A stretch of 64,000 nucleotides of DNA, taken from the NCBI GenBank assembly GCA_944990035.1, contig CALYLX010000082.1, forward strand, positions 62,001-126,000. Reading direction: 5' to 3'. Position numbers and translations under genes: made by a program. The notes under the pieces were generated by a model that worked only from the letters and a program-made list of their open reading frames with translations, was not told the DNA's origin and searched no databases. Shown here one piece after another: positions 45,130 to 57,426 of this stretch. The DNA comes from Clitopilus passeckerianus (lineage: Eukaryota > Basidiomycota > Agaricomycetes > Agaricales > Entolomataceae). How positions within the stretch are numbered: the stretch's first letter is position 1; every line of letters starts with the position of its first letter.

Positions 45130-46840
45130 TTGGTACTACCAAAACTGTCTCAGATTTCCCAATTCTCAGTCCTTTATGTTTAACACGACAGAATAAAAGT
45201 ACCCATGTATTCAACCTCTCGAAATGAGATATACAGTATGGCTCTTCATCCGGGTCCGGTGCTCCCTGCAAGAAGAGACCCAGGCACCCTCGCCTCCACA
45301 ACAGGCGAGAGCGTAAACCACCAGGGGCAAACGAACGGAGTCTCCCTGGCAGTGAGTGAAATCCTTCCTTTCACGCCTGCCATTGCTTCTCTTCTCCTCG
45401 CCCCCGTATCTGACGTCCCTACGACCAGTACCCCGACCTTCCTGACTTGATGAATCTGAACCCGATACCGTTTCCCATCATATAGTGTCAAGAATCTGGG
45501 GAGGAGGGACCACCAGCAATGGCACCAGAACATTCGAGGATATGTCCTAGGTGCGGCAGGAGCAGGGGCCGCCGTCGCCGCTTCTTCATCACAAATTATG
45601 TATATGGTCCAGTTAAAGGCGTGGCATGTATTGTCGTTAACATGAACTGGGGAATAGTAGCGGTGGGTAGCCTAGAGCGCGTATCTTCACTGGCAGCCGT
45701 TGCTGCCCACACGCGAAGGTCATGGGGGCGTTGACCAGAAAACATGATCGCCATTGGAAGTTGACCATACAGCTGCAAAAACTCGTATCAGCACCTGCAC
45801 ACGATCCACAGGACGGGAAGGAAGAAGGTACGCACCCTCTGCATTCCCGGTTTGAGAATATGCCTTGGCCTGGGGAAAGAGTGTCGTCTTGATGTTGGAG
45901 CTGCCGCAGAAACGTGTACCAGAACCTATCCGGACGCCAAAACCAACAACACGAACAAGGCCACTACCGAGATAGAGAGCATACCCCATCCAGTCGCTAC
46001 CATTATGACCCTCCTGAGCAGGAGGACCTCCATATACCCTGTGAGGTTGTCGAGCCTACACCAACGTCGGGGTGGCTGCTCCTCCTCTTCCTCCCAATGT
46101 GATACCACTTCTTCGGTTTGACTCGTTTCCGTTTCCTTCGTCTTCTGCTCCATCCATTCCGGGATCCCCCCTCCCTCCCTCGCATCCCTTATCCCGGATG
46201 TCGCTGCCACCTGCAACGTTGCACTCCAGCGAATAAATCCGAGTAAGGAGAGCCGGCGTTGGGTACGGTGGTCCGTTAGTGGCGACTGTAGCAGCGTGGA
46301 GTATCATGAGGATATCTACCGATGGCGTATCTTGAGGCCCCAAGGGGGTGCACGAGTAGCATGGTTGTCCGCACCAGTAGGTGATAACAATGGACATTCT
46401 TCTGGTAAAGGACCAGGGGATGAGCGATATGGACAAATAGTAGGCACGGTAGCTGTTGTTCGACCGGGTTGTCGGGGTATATCTGGTCAAACTCATGTCA
46501 GAACACACCCCGCAGGCTGGTTAAACACAACACAAGGAACGTACCGTTCAGAGTCCCGAAACGAGGGCGTAGCGTGCACCTCATTGTTTGAAGAAGTCGG
46601 CCAGGATGAGTATCTGCCCAAAGCCAGAATCAACATCACCCCGCCGTGGCCAAACCACGTCATTGGACATACCATACCAAGTAGAACGGAGGGCTTGTAG
46701 AGTGTCTAGACCAGATGTCGTTGCTCCTCATACAACCAGAGGTAATCGGGATATTGACCAAGAAGAATGCATCGTCATTTGATGTCCTTGAGCTGTCCGA
46801 ACTCGCGTCAGCACAGAGCTGCCGATACTTAGAGGTCAAA
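45130..46840. other. Gene-poor stretch, one possible exon with a membrane segment
   Basis: The minus-strand frame 45926-46216 has acidic MEQKTKETETSQTEE followed by a hydrophobic helix (GMLSISVVALFVLLVLASG). It could be an exon of a membrane-protein gene or chance; no joining exons could be fixed. Confidence 0.3.
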
Positions 46841-48010
46841 AAAGAGAGACCTTTATGAACTATCCCCAACGAAGACGAGCCGGAAGGCCGCCCATACTCC
46901 CGTCCGTGATGGTCTGTTTCCCAGATCGTACGCCAACGTCAGCTTCTGGCAAAGCCCACCTAAAAAACACCTTGACCGTACGCACCTTCAAAGGACCTTT
47001 TCCTCTAATCATACCAGTAAAATCTTCTCCAAGCTCCGAGAAGAAGAGGAATCAATCGCTATCCAAAGGCTTTCTGAGAAAGATGGGTGGTGTGACGATG
47101 ATGAAGACCAAGGTATCTCCGACATCCGACGGATACTTCCGAGTCAAGCATCTTTCCATCATAGCCGATTTTTCATTCGTTCCATCATCGTCGTCTCAAT
47201 AAAGCTGCCGATAGGGATCTGGCTCTTGGTGTATGGGATGAGAAGGTGTATGAAGCGATATGCGTCATTTGGAGGTGTGTATGTTGAGCTGGGCGGGTTG
47301 GTAGGTTTGAAGTTGAAGTTGACGTTGACGTAGGCTTGCAACTGGGTTGACGAAAGAATGGAAACACTTTGGTGGTGGAAGGTATCAAGGATGGGGTTGA
47401 GAGAATTTTGCTTGGCGGCCTACGTATGTCTTTGGTGTTCTTTCTGGGGAATGTTGGTGATGTTGACGTTCTTGGCGCTCGGTAGGATTCTGGTCGTTGG
47501 TCGGCGATTCTGGTGCCTCCCATACCTTCCTTTGAGGCGCGATTGGAATGCGCGTACCTAGGAGGTATAGATTGTATGTTTCTCCTTCTCGATCCTCGTA
47601 CTGGTGGGATGGTGCTGATACGAGTTTGGGCAGGTGTGTGCGTGCTCGTATGGGAGATGCTGGCTGCCACGACTGGAAACATCGGACCATACCCGTCGTC
47701 CACCTGATCCACCAGCAACATGTCTATGACCGTCATACGCAGCGGAAGCTTGATGTCCTTACCCTCTGCCATGCGTTCTCAATATGCCCTTTTCCCATTC
47801 CCAGTCGCTGCACCACGGCCTCGATATCAATCTACGAACGTCTTCTGGCCATATCTCCCAACTCGAGCTTCGTGTCCAGTAGCAGGAGACGCTACTTTTA
47901 CTGCTGAAGATGTGGTCATCTCGGAGCTGCCGTTCCCACTGTGCACACCGGGCCCTGTCGTCGTTCGCTGATGTACCAGCGACTCATCCTCACGTCTATG
48001 ATACGCAAGA
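46840..48010. repeat. Dispersed composite repeat, unit 5, inverted pair
   Basis: Two copies lie head to head. The plus-strand part ends with module 6 (47080-47160, ATCTCCGACATCCGACGGATA). The minus-strand part, 47200-47830, has module 5 (47240-47345, CCTACGTCAACGTCAACTTC reading minus), module 4 (47350-47530, CGTCAACATCACCAACATTC) and module 3 (47640-47830). This minus copy is the least decayed, with a 195-codon frame (47185-47772) and a 101-codon frame overlapping; neither matches a known family. Confidence 0.6.
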
Positions 48011-48112
48011 GCAGCAGCCGCTCCCCTCACCCTATCTTCCGCCACGCATCCACCCGTACCTTTTACCACGGCCCTTCCTCTAGTCATCCGAGGACTGCAA
48101 GACAGACGTTGG

Positions 48113-48134
48113 CCATACCATACCATACCATACC
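48113..48134. repeat. Short CCATA tandem repeat
   Basis: Four and a half direct copies of CCATA in a row, a small microsatellite. Confidence 0.8.
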
Positions 48135-48179
48135 CCAAGCCAAGCCGACCACTACCCCCTCGCTCCCGGGCAGCCATGG

Positions 48180-49440
48180 ATCGTGCTGCGTCCTCTCCTA
48201 CACCTCCCTCTCCTAGAAACGAGGAAGGACGTCATCGAATATCACGATACACTCGTTTCCACCGCCACCGTCGTTCGTTCTGGTTTTGGTTCTGGTGGTG
48301 CGGTGTTAAGGATGGATAAAGGTTGGAGTATGGAGTGCCTCTCGTTGACCGAGGTGTGGGCTTGTGAAGGGTGGGATGGTGGGGAGACGAAGGAGGGGAT
48401 AATGACGGAGACAACGAAGACCAAGCCTCATCGACCACCACCTGGCAACATCCCACCCACCCCACGCCCATCGTTCGAATTCAATCAATTCTTGTTGGGA
48501 ACATCTACATCTATACACCTCCGCCGACACCCGCCATTACCGAAGATCCCCCAGATCTTCACGAGTGGGACTCTGGGAGCATTAGCGTCCTGTGCGCTGG
48601 TGCGCTGGTCCACCACAACTTCTACTTCTCTTCTCGGCACTCGAATTCCCATCATATTGCACCCAACTTCTTCCCTCCCATCCCTCCCTTCGGCTAAAAC
48701 CATCCCCTGCATTCCTCAAATCCTCGGCCGCCGGCATGGCTAAGTGACTGGCCTCCCTCCCTCCCTCCCCACCGCTGCTGGTGGATAGATACCCAACTCC
48801 CGCCCCTACCTCCCCTCCCCTCAGCTCAAACTGGACCGTGATGGCTGCATATCTCTTCGTTGGCGTCCTCAGAAACGAAGGGGTGAACGACTGTTCTTGG
48901 GATCGGTATTACGCCTGCTTCGGTGGGATTGGGTTGGGCGTCTGCATGCTCCGGGGTTCGCACTCGCGCTGCCACTTTGGGTTGGATAGTGGTGGAGTGT
49001 GGTTCCGTCTGGATGGTGGAGAACTTGAGGATGGGTGGAAGGCTGTGCCTGGCTCGCCTGTGAGGGCCCGTTTTCAATCTGGGGGTTGGAAGGGTGGACG
49101 ATGGGGGAAAGTGGGCATGAGGGAGAGACGGAAAGGGACGAAGACGAAGATGAGGGATATTCCGTGGGGGATGAGGAGGAGAAGGATGACGACTCACGAC
49201 ATTCGATATTCAAGGTTCGTCTGGAACACCTACATCTCCACCATGGTCCTCGCCGGGAGGAACGACAGATTGTGCTGCTGCTACTTTGCCCCTATCGAGG
49301 ATCCGATACACCTACCGGCAGAGTCATACTCCAATCGTCCATTCCTTCCCGAAAATCGGACACACTCCATCCCTCATATTTCGCCCTTCCTTCACGTTCT
49401 GGATTCGTGTAGTCAGTCTCGACTCTGATGCGAATTCGGA
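48180..49440 (+). repeat. Dispersed repeat fragments (module 1 and neighbours)
   Basis: Module 1 appears at 48479-48530 (AATTCTTGTTGGGAACATCT) and 49195-49260 (GGAACACCTACATCTCCACC). The stretch GGACGTCATCGAATATCACG near 48225 is similar to the minus-strand sequence near 12000. Frames of 186 and 215 codons here are not conserved between copies and are not called as genes. Confidence 0.5.
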
Positions 49441-49712
49441 TAGGATGATCGTATGCTTGATATCAAACGTTACTGGGTCCTTCTGACTACTCGTTCATTC
49501 CTTCCTCCGTATACTGTGGTAGTACGTACTGCCTCGTGACCGTCACTGTACACATTGAATCCATGCCGTTGACCGTGCTTGTAGACATGTGGTACTGAAG
49601 GAATGTACCGAAGGAACAATTGGTATTTTCTCACTCCTCGGAGATATTTTGTCTACAATTCTCATTGTGTAGTGTACCACATGGTTCGAAATATTTAATC
49701 ATCTCATTCAGG

Positions 49713-51650
49713 CTACTCATCGTCTGAAAAATCCTCATCCTCTGATTCGTTATCATCGTAGAATCTCGGAGGCGGTCTTTTTTCAGGGCGGGTTCTTCCT
49801 TGAGGTTTGGGTCTTGGTGAGCGGCTTCGTTCACGAAAGACTGGGGAAGGAACCCGTTGAGGCAGGTGCCAATTTCCAGGTAAGGTCGCAACAGGTCCGA
49901 CCATTCATCCACCTTGTCCTTGAAGCGAATGTCGGAAAAGCCGTTAAGAAGGGATGTATGGGGCTTTCAATCGTGGTCTCGCCTGGTTGGCATAAGGCCC
50001 CAGTTGAGTCATGGAGTGGCAGGTGCGCGGGTCGGAAGAGGAGTCTGTATGTGTAGTTCCTTCCTGTGTGTCGTAGTTCCGGCTACAAAATATTAAGGTT
50101 TAGATACACAATAAGACCTCATTTCATTAGCGAGGGGAAACTGCTTACGACCGACTCCCACTGTATCTTTTCTTTTTTGACTTTACCACGAATTTTCAGA
50201 GTGTTGTTCTTGAAAAGGATGTTGATAGCCTTGAGGATGTCCTCATTGGCAGGGACAAGAGCCCATAGTGGGATTGCTTCCTCGAGCTCTTGCCTGACTA
50301 AGAAACCCCGATGATTTAATTGACACTCCGCGTCGAAGATATGAGCGCACCTTGGTGTATATTCGTACCAAAAATACTCGAATCGAGTAATTCTCCACGC
50401 TTTAGACTCATGCAGTATTCCAACGGGTCGAACTGGTCAGCATGTCAGCCCAACATTTATCACCGTAAATTATCCGCCTCACCGACATAATATCATGGTA
50501 ATAATGAAGGTTTGCGTCTTGAGGCGAAGCCCCATATCAGGTTGATATTGAAGAGACCTGGCGAGCCCTTCAGGATAGTGTACTTCACGGCCTGAGCCGA
50601 TCTCGTCGAAATAGATTCGAACGAGAAACCTCCAGGATCGTTGAACCAGAGCACAAAAGAGGATGTTCCGAGGATCTCGGGGCAGGTCATCCGCCAGCCA
50701 GGTAAAGCTGACAATTGACGCGAGTATATTTTGAGGTAAGCGGTTGACGATAGGGATAGTGGTTTGTCGCCTGTCGATGGGGAGGATGGAAAGGTAACAA
50801 TGATCAACTAAAGTTGTCTCCACGTCGCCTTCGCGGATTCGAAGGAATGGTACTGGACGGCAGAAGCAAATGGTAAATGGTAGTTGGGAGTAGATGGTCC
50901 TGTCAACGACGACACCACGGTCACCAACCGATGAAGGTTCCGGGGTGTCTATGGGACGGAGAACGAAATCATCGTATGAGTTGTCATCCCACTCCTGCGC
51001 GAGCTCCAGAACGATGGTAAAGGACAGTGCACGAGGGACGGAGGCCTCCGGGTAGATCTCTGATTCCGTGTTCCCAGGAGCGCTTCGGAATACCACTGTT
51101 TGTGGGTCGCCGTCAGGGTTAGATGCGCGAATTGCCAGATATTCGACGAGATTCTATAGATCTCCGTCAGTGGGTCCAGTGGTTGACAGGCGAGGTTGAC
51201 TCTACTGACAGATTTGAGTGAGGAATCAATCGACTGCACGACCACCAAGCGTTGGCTATTGAATCCGCGCAACAACTGAGGCTCGACGACCACAGAGAGC
51301 GTCAGGATGTGTAGATCGTTAGGGTCGACCTCGGGGTGCGTCGTGACTTCGTTGAAATAGGCCCAGCTGAGAAACATTTCGCGATTGAGGGTTGGGACGC
51401 TTTCCTGGCCGTAAAGTACTGGTATAAGGCTAAAGAAGTGTTTTACCTGAGGAAAACACGAGGTTCGGAATCCCGGATCGATGATTCTCTTGTCTTGACA
51501 TTCGACAGAATTTGTGGTGAATACATGTCGAACTTTTCCATTGTTCGTAAAAGTGTAGGCAACGACGTTTCCAGAAGTGCCATTCTCTTCCTGAGCACGA
51601 CCGCAGAATATGGCGTAGAACAATGGATGTTGTATCGATCGAGGTTGCAT
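49713..51650 (-). CDS. F-box-containing protein, multi-exon, model partly uncertain
   Basis: Starts provisionally at ATG 51650 (MQPRSIQHPLFY). Intron 51406-51450 is read as GTAAAACAC...GGCCAG and another at about 51158-51213 as GTCAGT...CTATAG, after which the frame NLVEYLAIRASNPDGD runs on through RSAPGNTESEIYPEA to an F-box-like segment NRLPQNILASIVSFTW...FCALVQRSWRFLVRIYF at about 50640-50740. A following exon in another frame (50420-50150) reads WRITRFEYFWYEYTPRC and HRGFLVRQELEEAIPLW and is clearly coding. The 3' end at 49713 closes an Arg/Ser/Pro-rich and acidic tail (RSRSPRPKPQGR; ESEDEDFSDDE). The F-box is unusually far from the N-terminus, so this may be two genes or a fusion. Role is presumably SCF-linked. 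Confidence 0.55.
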
Positions 51651-52622
51651 GAGGACCAGACAACGCAAGTCGCCACACATTCAGCTGCCTAATTCAAGGT
51701 GTGGTGTCAGTGGAAGGTCCCGAGGATGAATGCCGAAGACGCACCAGACGAAACCAAATCTGGAGACCCTGGACAGGCGCTTTCGAGATATCGCGATCAG
51801 GAATCGTAATCAGGACGGCACCGATGGAGTGAGGTCATTCCATTGCACACGTACCTCCGACTTGCTGTGCCTTTGTGGGCGCTCATTCATTCACGCCCAG
51901 AACGCATTGTCCTCGGCCCGGTTTAGCAGCTGTCACTTGCGGGACCGGAAAGCTGGCTAATTCCGTCGTCCGTGATCAATCTCATTTGACTACATTCCAG
52001 TCAAGCGTCTTGAAGCCTTTGGGAGCTTGATGGCTGCGGCTTGATTATAACAACCACTTCGACCCTCATTGAGCCCGCAGTGACAGAAGAGTCCCCAAGA
52101 GATTCGCTGGCCTTGCCATAAAAGCATGAGTGAATCTATACACGGACCTCGCCGCTCTCCGCGAAAAGCGATACGAAAGGTGTGAAGAGGTTCTAGCCTT
52201 AGATGATGAGTGCAAGACGGCACAGCGGCAAGACATGGCATTGTGAACTACGAAGATACACGGCACTATCGTATAGATTCAACAAGCCGAGGCGCTCCAC
52301 CTTAAACACGATGAATGCAGGCAGAGGGGGGACATGATGCACGAACGAGCACTTGAGGCTCAAGCCGTCCCCCAACGTCACCTCCTGCCCTCCTGCAGAC
52401 ACAGCCAGAGGCGGCACCTTGATCGGATTTTGGTTCTGGAATTCCAGAAACCCTCGGAATCGGAAGTCGGATGCGGCTGCGATCAGGTGACGATTTCCTA
52501 ATGAAGCGCGATTGGCCTGCGGCTCCGATGGTATAAGGAAAGAGGATCTGGGTCGACAGAGGGTGTCCAAAGCATTCTTTCCCCTACCACCACGAGCAAC
52601 TGCCAGTAGACTGGACCCCACG
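51651..52622. other. Intergenic stretch without recognised gene
   Basis: Upstream of the minus-strand F-box gene. The minus-strand frame at 52199-52621 has no recognised family. Confidence 0.35.
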
Positions 52623-52784
52623 ATGAGCTCGACGTATTCGCCCCAACTCCGAGCCGACGTTAGGGATGAGTGGAGAAGAGAGGTCGAAGGTGGTAGGGGA
52701 GGGCTGGAGAATGGTGGGTATTTGGCTTGGTATCGGTATCTTCATCTTCGTCGACGCTGACGGTGTCGGTCACCAGGGCTGGCT

Positions 52785-53513
52785 ATGAGCAGCGCTCCCC
52801 ATATGCACGGACCATGGGCGACGACTACGCCAAGGTCGGTCAACTCTGAGCACGACCTCATCCCACAAGAACCACCTCGCCACACCAGACCACTCTACTG
52901 GACCATCCCTCTCCCCGAAGTCGATGACGCCTATCCACCACCCATGAACGCCGCGCAGTGGCATAACAGCGCTGGCCGCAACGCTGGAGAAGGTTTCCTC
53001 CAACCAACTCTACCAACGTCCCTATTTGGAAGATTTCGGCCTTCCCAGCCAAGGCCGAGCCGGCAACACCCACAGCCGGATGCACGAGATGCAACAATGG
53101 CTGCCGCCATCCAAGCTGAGCTCAACGTAGCCATTGCAGCTATGTTTGGGCATCCCGCCTCCCCGCCATATGCACCGAATATGGAACCCATGACAATGGC
53201 TCATAGGCGAAGTTCGGTCATGGAGCCAGCGACGAATCCACCAGTGGCGTGCTTGAAGGTGATGATACTCCCCGATGGCACTTGCAGAGAGGTGTACGGG
53301 CGACAAGGAGGGTACAGAGGAGGGCCAGTCGTCATCGTTCAAGATGTCCTAGACGCCATCGATGTTTTGCGGGAACATGCGGATATGATGCGGGCGGTGC
53401 GAGGGAGTGAGTACCGGGGTGGTCATGGGGTGCAGGGGCCTCTTCAGGAGGGGCTGTCAGTCTGGGAGGTTGAAGGGGGCTGGCCAGTAGGGTTATTGGC
53501 GGTGACAAGATGA
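52785..53513 (+). CDS. DUF6699-like protein, copy B
   Basis: Single-exon frame of 242 residues from ATG 52785. It shares with the gene at 4860-5540 the blocks RPLYWTIPLP, GHPASPPYAP, NPPVACLKVMILPDGTCREV, VVIVQDVLDAIDVLREH and EGLSVWEVEGGW. These are the DUF6699 landmarks (aromatic start, PPV strand, VxVxDVLDAI helix). Only the N-terminal 35 residues and the Pro/Gln-rich middle differ. A possible upstream exon begins at ATG 52623 (MSSTYSPQLRADVRDEW), but joining it is not required. Function unknown; known members are confined to Agaricomycetes, as far as I recall. Confidence 0.7.
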   Translation: MSSAPHMHGPWATTTPRSVNSEHDLIPQEPPRHTRPLYWTIPLPEVDDAYPPPMNAAQWHNSAGRNAGEGFLQPTLPTSLFGRFRPSQPRPSRQHPQPDARDATMAAAIQAELNVAIAAMFGHPASPPYAPNMEPMTMAHRRSSVMEPATNPPVACLKVMILPDGTCREVYGRQGGYRGGPVVIVQDVLDAIDVLREHADMMRAVRGSEYRGGHGVQGPLQEGLSVWEVEGGWPVGLLAVTR

Positions 53514-54254
53514 CGGTTGGGGAACGATAAGGGATGGAGCGCGAATGCTTGCATTCGAAATTTAGCGTGCTTTGGAGAGCCGCTGCACTATCAAGCCCAC
53601 TCGTCTATGGCGAATGGCAAGCCTGGAAATGCCGAGAGGAGTCAGGGCACGTTTCCTGAAGGATTCAGAAGGCGGACTTACCCAGAGCAATCGACCTTTC
53701 AAACAGAATACGCAAGGGCCTGCTGAGGGTGAGAGTGGCCAAGAGGCATTGGGGTAGCGGAAGAGAAGGGAAAAATCGAGGAGAGGCTTATCAATCCATC
53801 CTAATGTATTTGTATCGTAGAATCATGTACTTGTTGTAGTTGTACCAAAGAAATGGAGTTCGTTGAGACTGAGCGATGGTGGTGGTTGTCTGGAAAGAGC
53901 CGAACGCGTGACATCACGCCCATTGTGACGAACATTTCTAGCTAAACCCGATGATGTCGGACTACTCGATTCCTGGTTCCAACATTTGACAGGCATGCTT
54001 TAACTCGGCTCTCAATACACTACAGAGGTCTCAAAGACGGACGAATCTTCCATGAGGCGTCTAAATGTGACTCGACGCAAGGATATTCATAAATTCCCCG
54101 TTATACACCTAAGGCAGCTTCGTCCTGTGGACTATTTTCCGGATGCCCGCGTCAGGGCCAGATGCGTCCCACAATGACACAGCCATCCCCACAAACGATT
54201 TCCTGGTTCAAATAATCAGCTGTCAGTCTCAGTCCTATCTTCCTTTAGGCCTCC
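53514..54254. other. Intergenic stretch without recognised gene
   Basis: Lies between the DUF6699-like gene and the F-box/zinc-finger gene and includes the promoter of the latter; no elements recognised. Confidence 0.35.
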
Positions 54255-56545
54255 ATGGTGCTTACGCGGCGACAGACGAAAAATGGTGCTTCAAACGCTG
54301 AGTACTTTGTGAACCAAAGTCGAGTTCTATCTCTTCCGCAAGATGCTCTCTTCGAGGTATGCTAAACCAAACGTTGTTTTCTCGGGTGCCTCTATAATTT
54401 CCCGTAGATCTTCTTGAGGTACCATCCTAAGGACTTGGTTTTCTTGTATCAAGCAAACCATTACCTTCGCAATACTCTCCGAGCTGCATCGGTGAATGGT
54501 GCTTGGATGGCCACACGTGAAGCCCCGAGTATACCAGCACCTCCTAAGAATCTTTCCGAACATTGCTGGGCACATATTCTCTACGGATCTCCCTCATGCC
54601 AGGTATGTAAGCTCCCCGTAACGGCCACACCTTTTCATTGACAATCTTTCAGATATGCGGACGTGCGGGGCCTCATTCTGTCAACTACAACCTATTGAGA
54701 CGACTCTGTAGTGGATGCATGCGCAACAAGTGAGTTTTACCCATTAAACGCTACAATAATGTCTTAGGTCTCCCCAACCTGATACCATGCGAGGAGCTGG
54801 CACAACCTGTTCCTGGTTTCGATCCTATGATACTAGATTTGGTCCCAACGCTCTTCCAAAGAGATGTCGAATATGCATTGATTAACGACGTCGTCCGTGA
54901 AGTCACCACCTTGGAAACGCTCAGAACGAACGTAGAAGATGGTTCAAGAACAGAGGAAGATGTCAATTCATATTGTCAGATAAGAAAGGATCTGATGAAA
55001 TCCTGGTCAGATGTGCGTAGTAATCCTGCTGGTATGGATCCATGACCTCACGGGTGTACAGAATGTAGAAACATACCAGTCCTGGTCTCACGACGTATGG
55101 AGAAAGCAGCGAGAGGAAGAGATCGCGATAGGGCAGGAAAGGAAGGGAGAGTATGTCCTTTCACACTTCGTAATTCGATCGAGCTTACGTCTGATCCTTG
55201 AGGATCTTCAAACATTTGAAAGCCTTGGGGTATATTGACGATGACCTAGAGTATCTCGGCTGGCAAAGACACGTTCGCCGTCCAACACACCTGATAGATG
55301 AAGGTTAGTAGCCACTGGTCTCCGCGCAGTTTTTACGTTGCTTTCTATCTGATTGAGCTTTAGGTTTTAAACGAATCAGGCCAGGCTTGGAAGCGAAGAT
55401 GCGGGACCACCGACTCAAACGAGAGATGAAAGCCAGGCTTGAAGCTGCTACCAGCGCAGCTACCTCGTACCTCCACTCGCTCCCAGCGACGGAACGTCCT
55501 TTTTCCCTCCACGTTCCCGATATACTCTATCTACCCTTATTAAGGAGTCAGATAGACGCCCAAAGCTATGGTCCCATCGAGGAGAACCTAGATCTCCAAA
55601 TACCAGACGCTATCGATTCATGGAATACGGATAGACGCTCGGAATTTCTCAAACAGGTACGTCGCTACAGGAAACTGTAAGTAACGCAAGCTCCTCTGAT
55701 GTTTTTTTCAAACTAATGACGTTGGAATCCTAAAAATGTAGGGTAACTTCCGAAGATCTGACCGATACCCCAAATTTGGATCTACTCAGTCTCGCGACAT
55801 CAATATTCGTGTGCTCTAGACACGCAAGGAAGACCGGGAAAGGCAAGACTACCGTGAATGATGATCTTATTGACAACATCGGATTCCATTTTGTACCTGC
55901 TGTCGAATGGAACTTGTGGTTTGGATGGGATAGCGTATCTTTACACTCCTGCCGACGGAACTACGAGAGCACGCCGATGAAACTCAAACTTAGCCAGCAC
56001 GGCGCGAACGTAGCATCCAAGCTGGTAAGAATCTGCGGACTGGACGAGACGACGGCAAAAATCTCGGACATGGATGCCCTCGATACCCTTTTCTTCTGCG
56101 ATACTTGTCGGAACTCTCACAAGGACGATGAGGTACACGTTTACGACTGGCGTACCGCGGTGAGTATGTGGCTTCAGTTCGTAACAGTCACTAGAATTCT
56201 TTCTTCATAGGTTGCGCATGCTGTCGCCAAGAATCATACACGACCAACTTGGACTATCTTAACTGAGCTAGAACGCCAAAGAGCTCGCACGGTCACTGAG
56301 GATCTTGATATCCAGAGTCGATGGTCCTGCGCCCATTGCTTGCAGTATATCGAGACTCACACGACGAAGTCAAACCTGGTAGAGCATTTGAGAGTTTCGT
56401 GAGTTTGGCCTCGGGCATATTTCATCGAGAAATCCCGATTTTTCATTGTAGTCACAACATTACCATGCCAAATGAGCTCGACGATATTATTTACCTCCCT
56501 GATCGGCGTAGGAGTGAGCCAACACGAAGGCTTATCACCGAGTAG
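54255..56545 (+). CDS. F-box protein with Cys-rich and C2H2-like zinc fingers
   Basis: A common Agaricomycete architecture. ATG at 54255; exon 1 (54255-54356) ends LSLPQDALFE and joins at 54408 to IFLRYHPKDLVFLYQANHYL, completing an F-box. Then APSIPAPPKNLSEHCWAHIL and a C4 finger, CQICGRAGPHSVNYN...LCSGCMRNN. Later exons read LPNLIPCEELAQPVPGFDP, a charged helix (DVWRKQREEEIAIGQERKG), HLKALGYIDDDLEYLGW, and a long C-terminal domain (EDLTDTPNLDLLSLATSIFV; VEWNLWFGWDSVSL). A C2H2-like finger, CAHC...NLVEHLRVSH, lies just before the stop at 56545. One junction (intron about 54728-54765) is off by one base with canonical sites: AAC-AA must join TCTCCC, not GTCTCCC. Otherwise phases agree. Probably an SCF adaptor with nucleic-acid or zinc-dependent contacts. 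Confidence 0.78.
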
Positions 56546-57426
56546 AGAGGAATCGACCCTTGTCACTTCGCCGACAGCTACTACAGTGTTGACGTCAAAT
56601 GGCATCAACCTTTGTGGCACTTTATCGTCGCAAACTTCTTACTTTTCTCTAGTGCTTTCTATCAAGGGAGGCCGCTCCCGCAAGATAGATGAAGGGTTGA
56701 GTTCTTTCACGCTCATACTGTAATCTGCTTGCGACTTGTTAGTAGCTCAAGCTTCCCTAGGTTTGGCCCGCCCTCAGGGCCTGCTTAGGGACGTTGGAAT
56801 GTCAACTTTGCACCCATTACGCCGAAATGAAGTGAACCCCAGAACTGTCTAAGTCCAGATGCGACGTTCATCCGGGTAGCAACCTGAGCGCCGTTGAGAT
56901 GACAGTAGGATCTGGCTGCAGTCCCCGAATATTTTAGCCCGTTGTTGCCACGATAGGGCAATGTTACTTATAGCTTTGCGGCTCCTTGAACGTGAACCGA
57001 AATGATATCTTTCTCTCACACTACCCCGTACCTGGGTTCTTAATGAAGTTTAAATCAAGGCCGTTCGCTCGTCAATTCTAGGAAACCAAGTTCAACTTCC
57101 GAAGGTGAGTGCTTATAATTCCCTCCCATATACTCAGATTCCCTTCCCTCTGCGACTTTTCGCCCTCGTGGATGCAACTTCATTCACACTCGCCTGAGTA
57201 CACCTTTAGCATGACGGTGGCGTCGTTTCCTCTGACCTGATCAAAGCGACCCTCGGGCCTCTCCTACCCTAAGTGATCCCACGAAGATCGCTCTGATGCT
57301 CCATCGAGTTAGTCAAATGAATTGACCAATTCTGCGATATAATCCTCGAGTTCTGGCGATGTTGGCCGTCTCCTTTCACTGTTATCTACCACCGCCATTT
57401 CTGCCCAAGGCGCTCGCAAGGGCCGC
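56546..57426. other. Intergenic stretch without recognised gene
   Basis: 3' flank of the F-box/zinc-finger gene and 5' flank of the membrane-protein gene. Nothing recognised. Confidence 0.35.

Noticed and set aside
46296..46700. A 134-codon plus-strand frame
   Set aside because: No motif or signal and overlapped by equally long minus-strand frames; not supportable as a gene.
48183..49428. Frames of 186 and 215 codons
   Set aside because: They contain module 1 of the dispersed repeat in a different frame from the other copies and show low-complexity composition.
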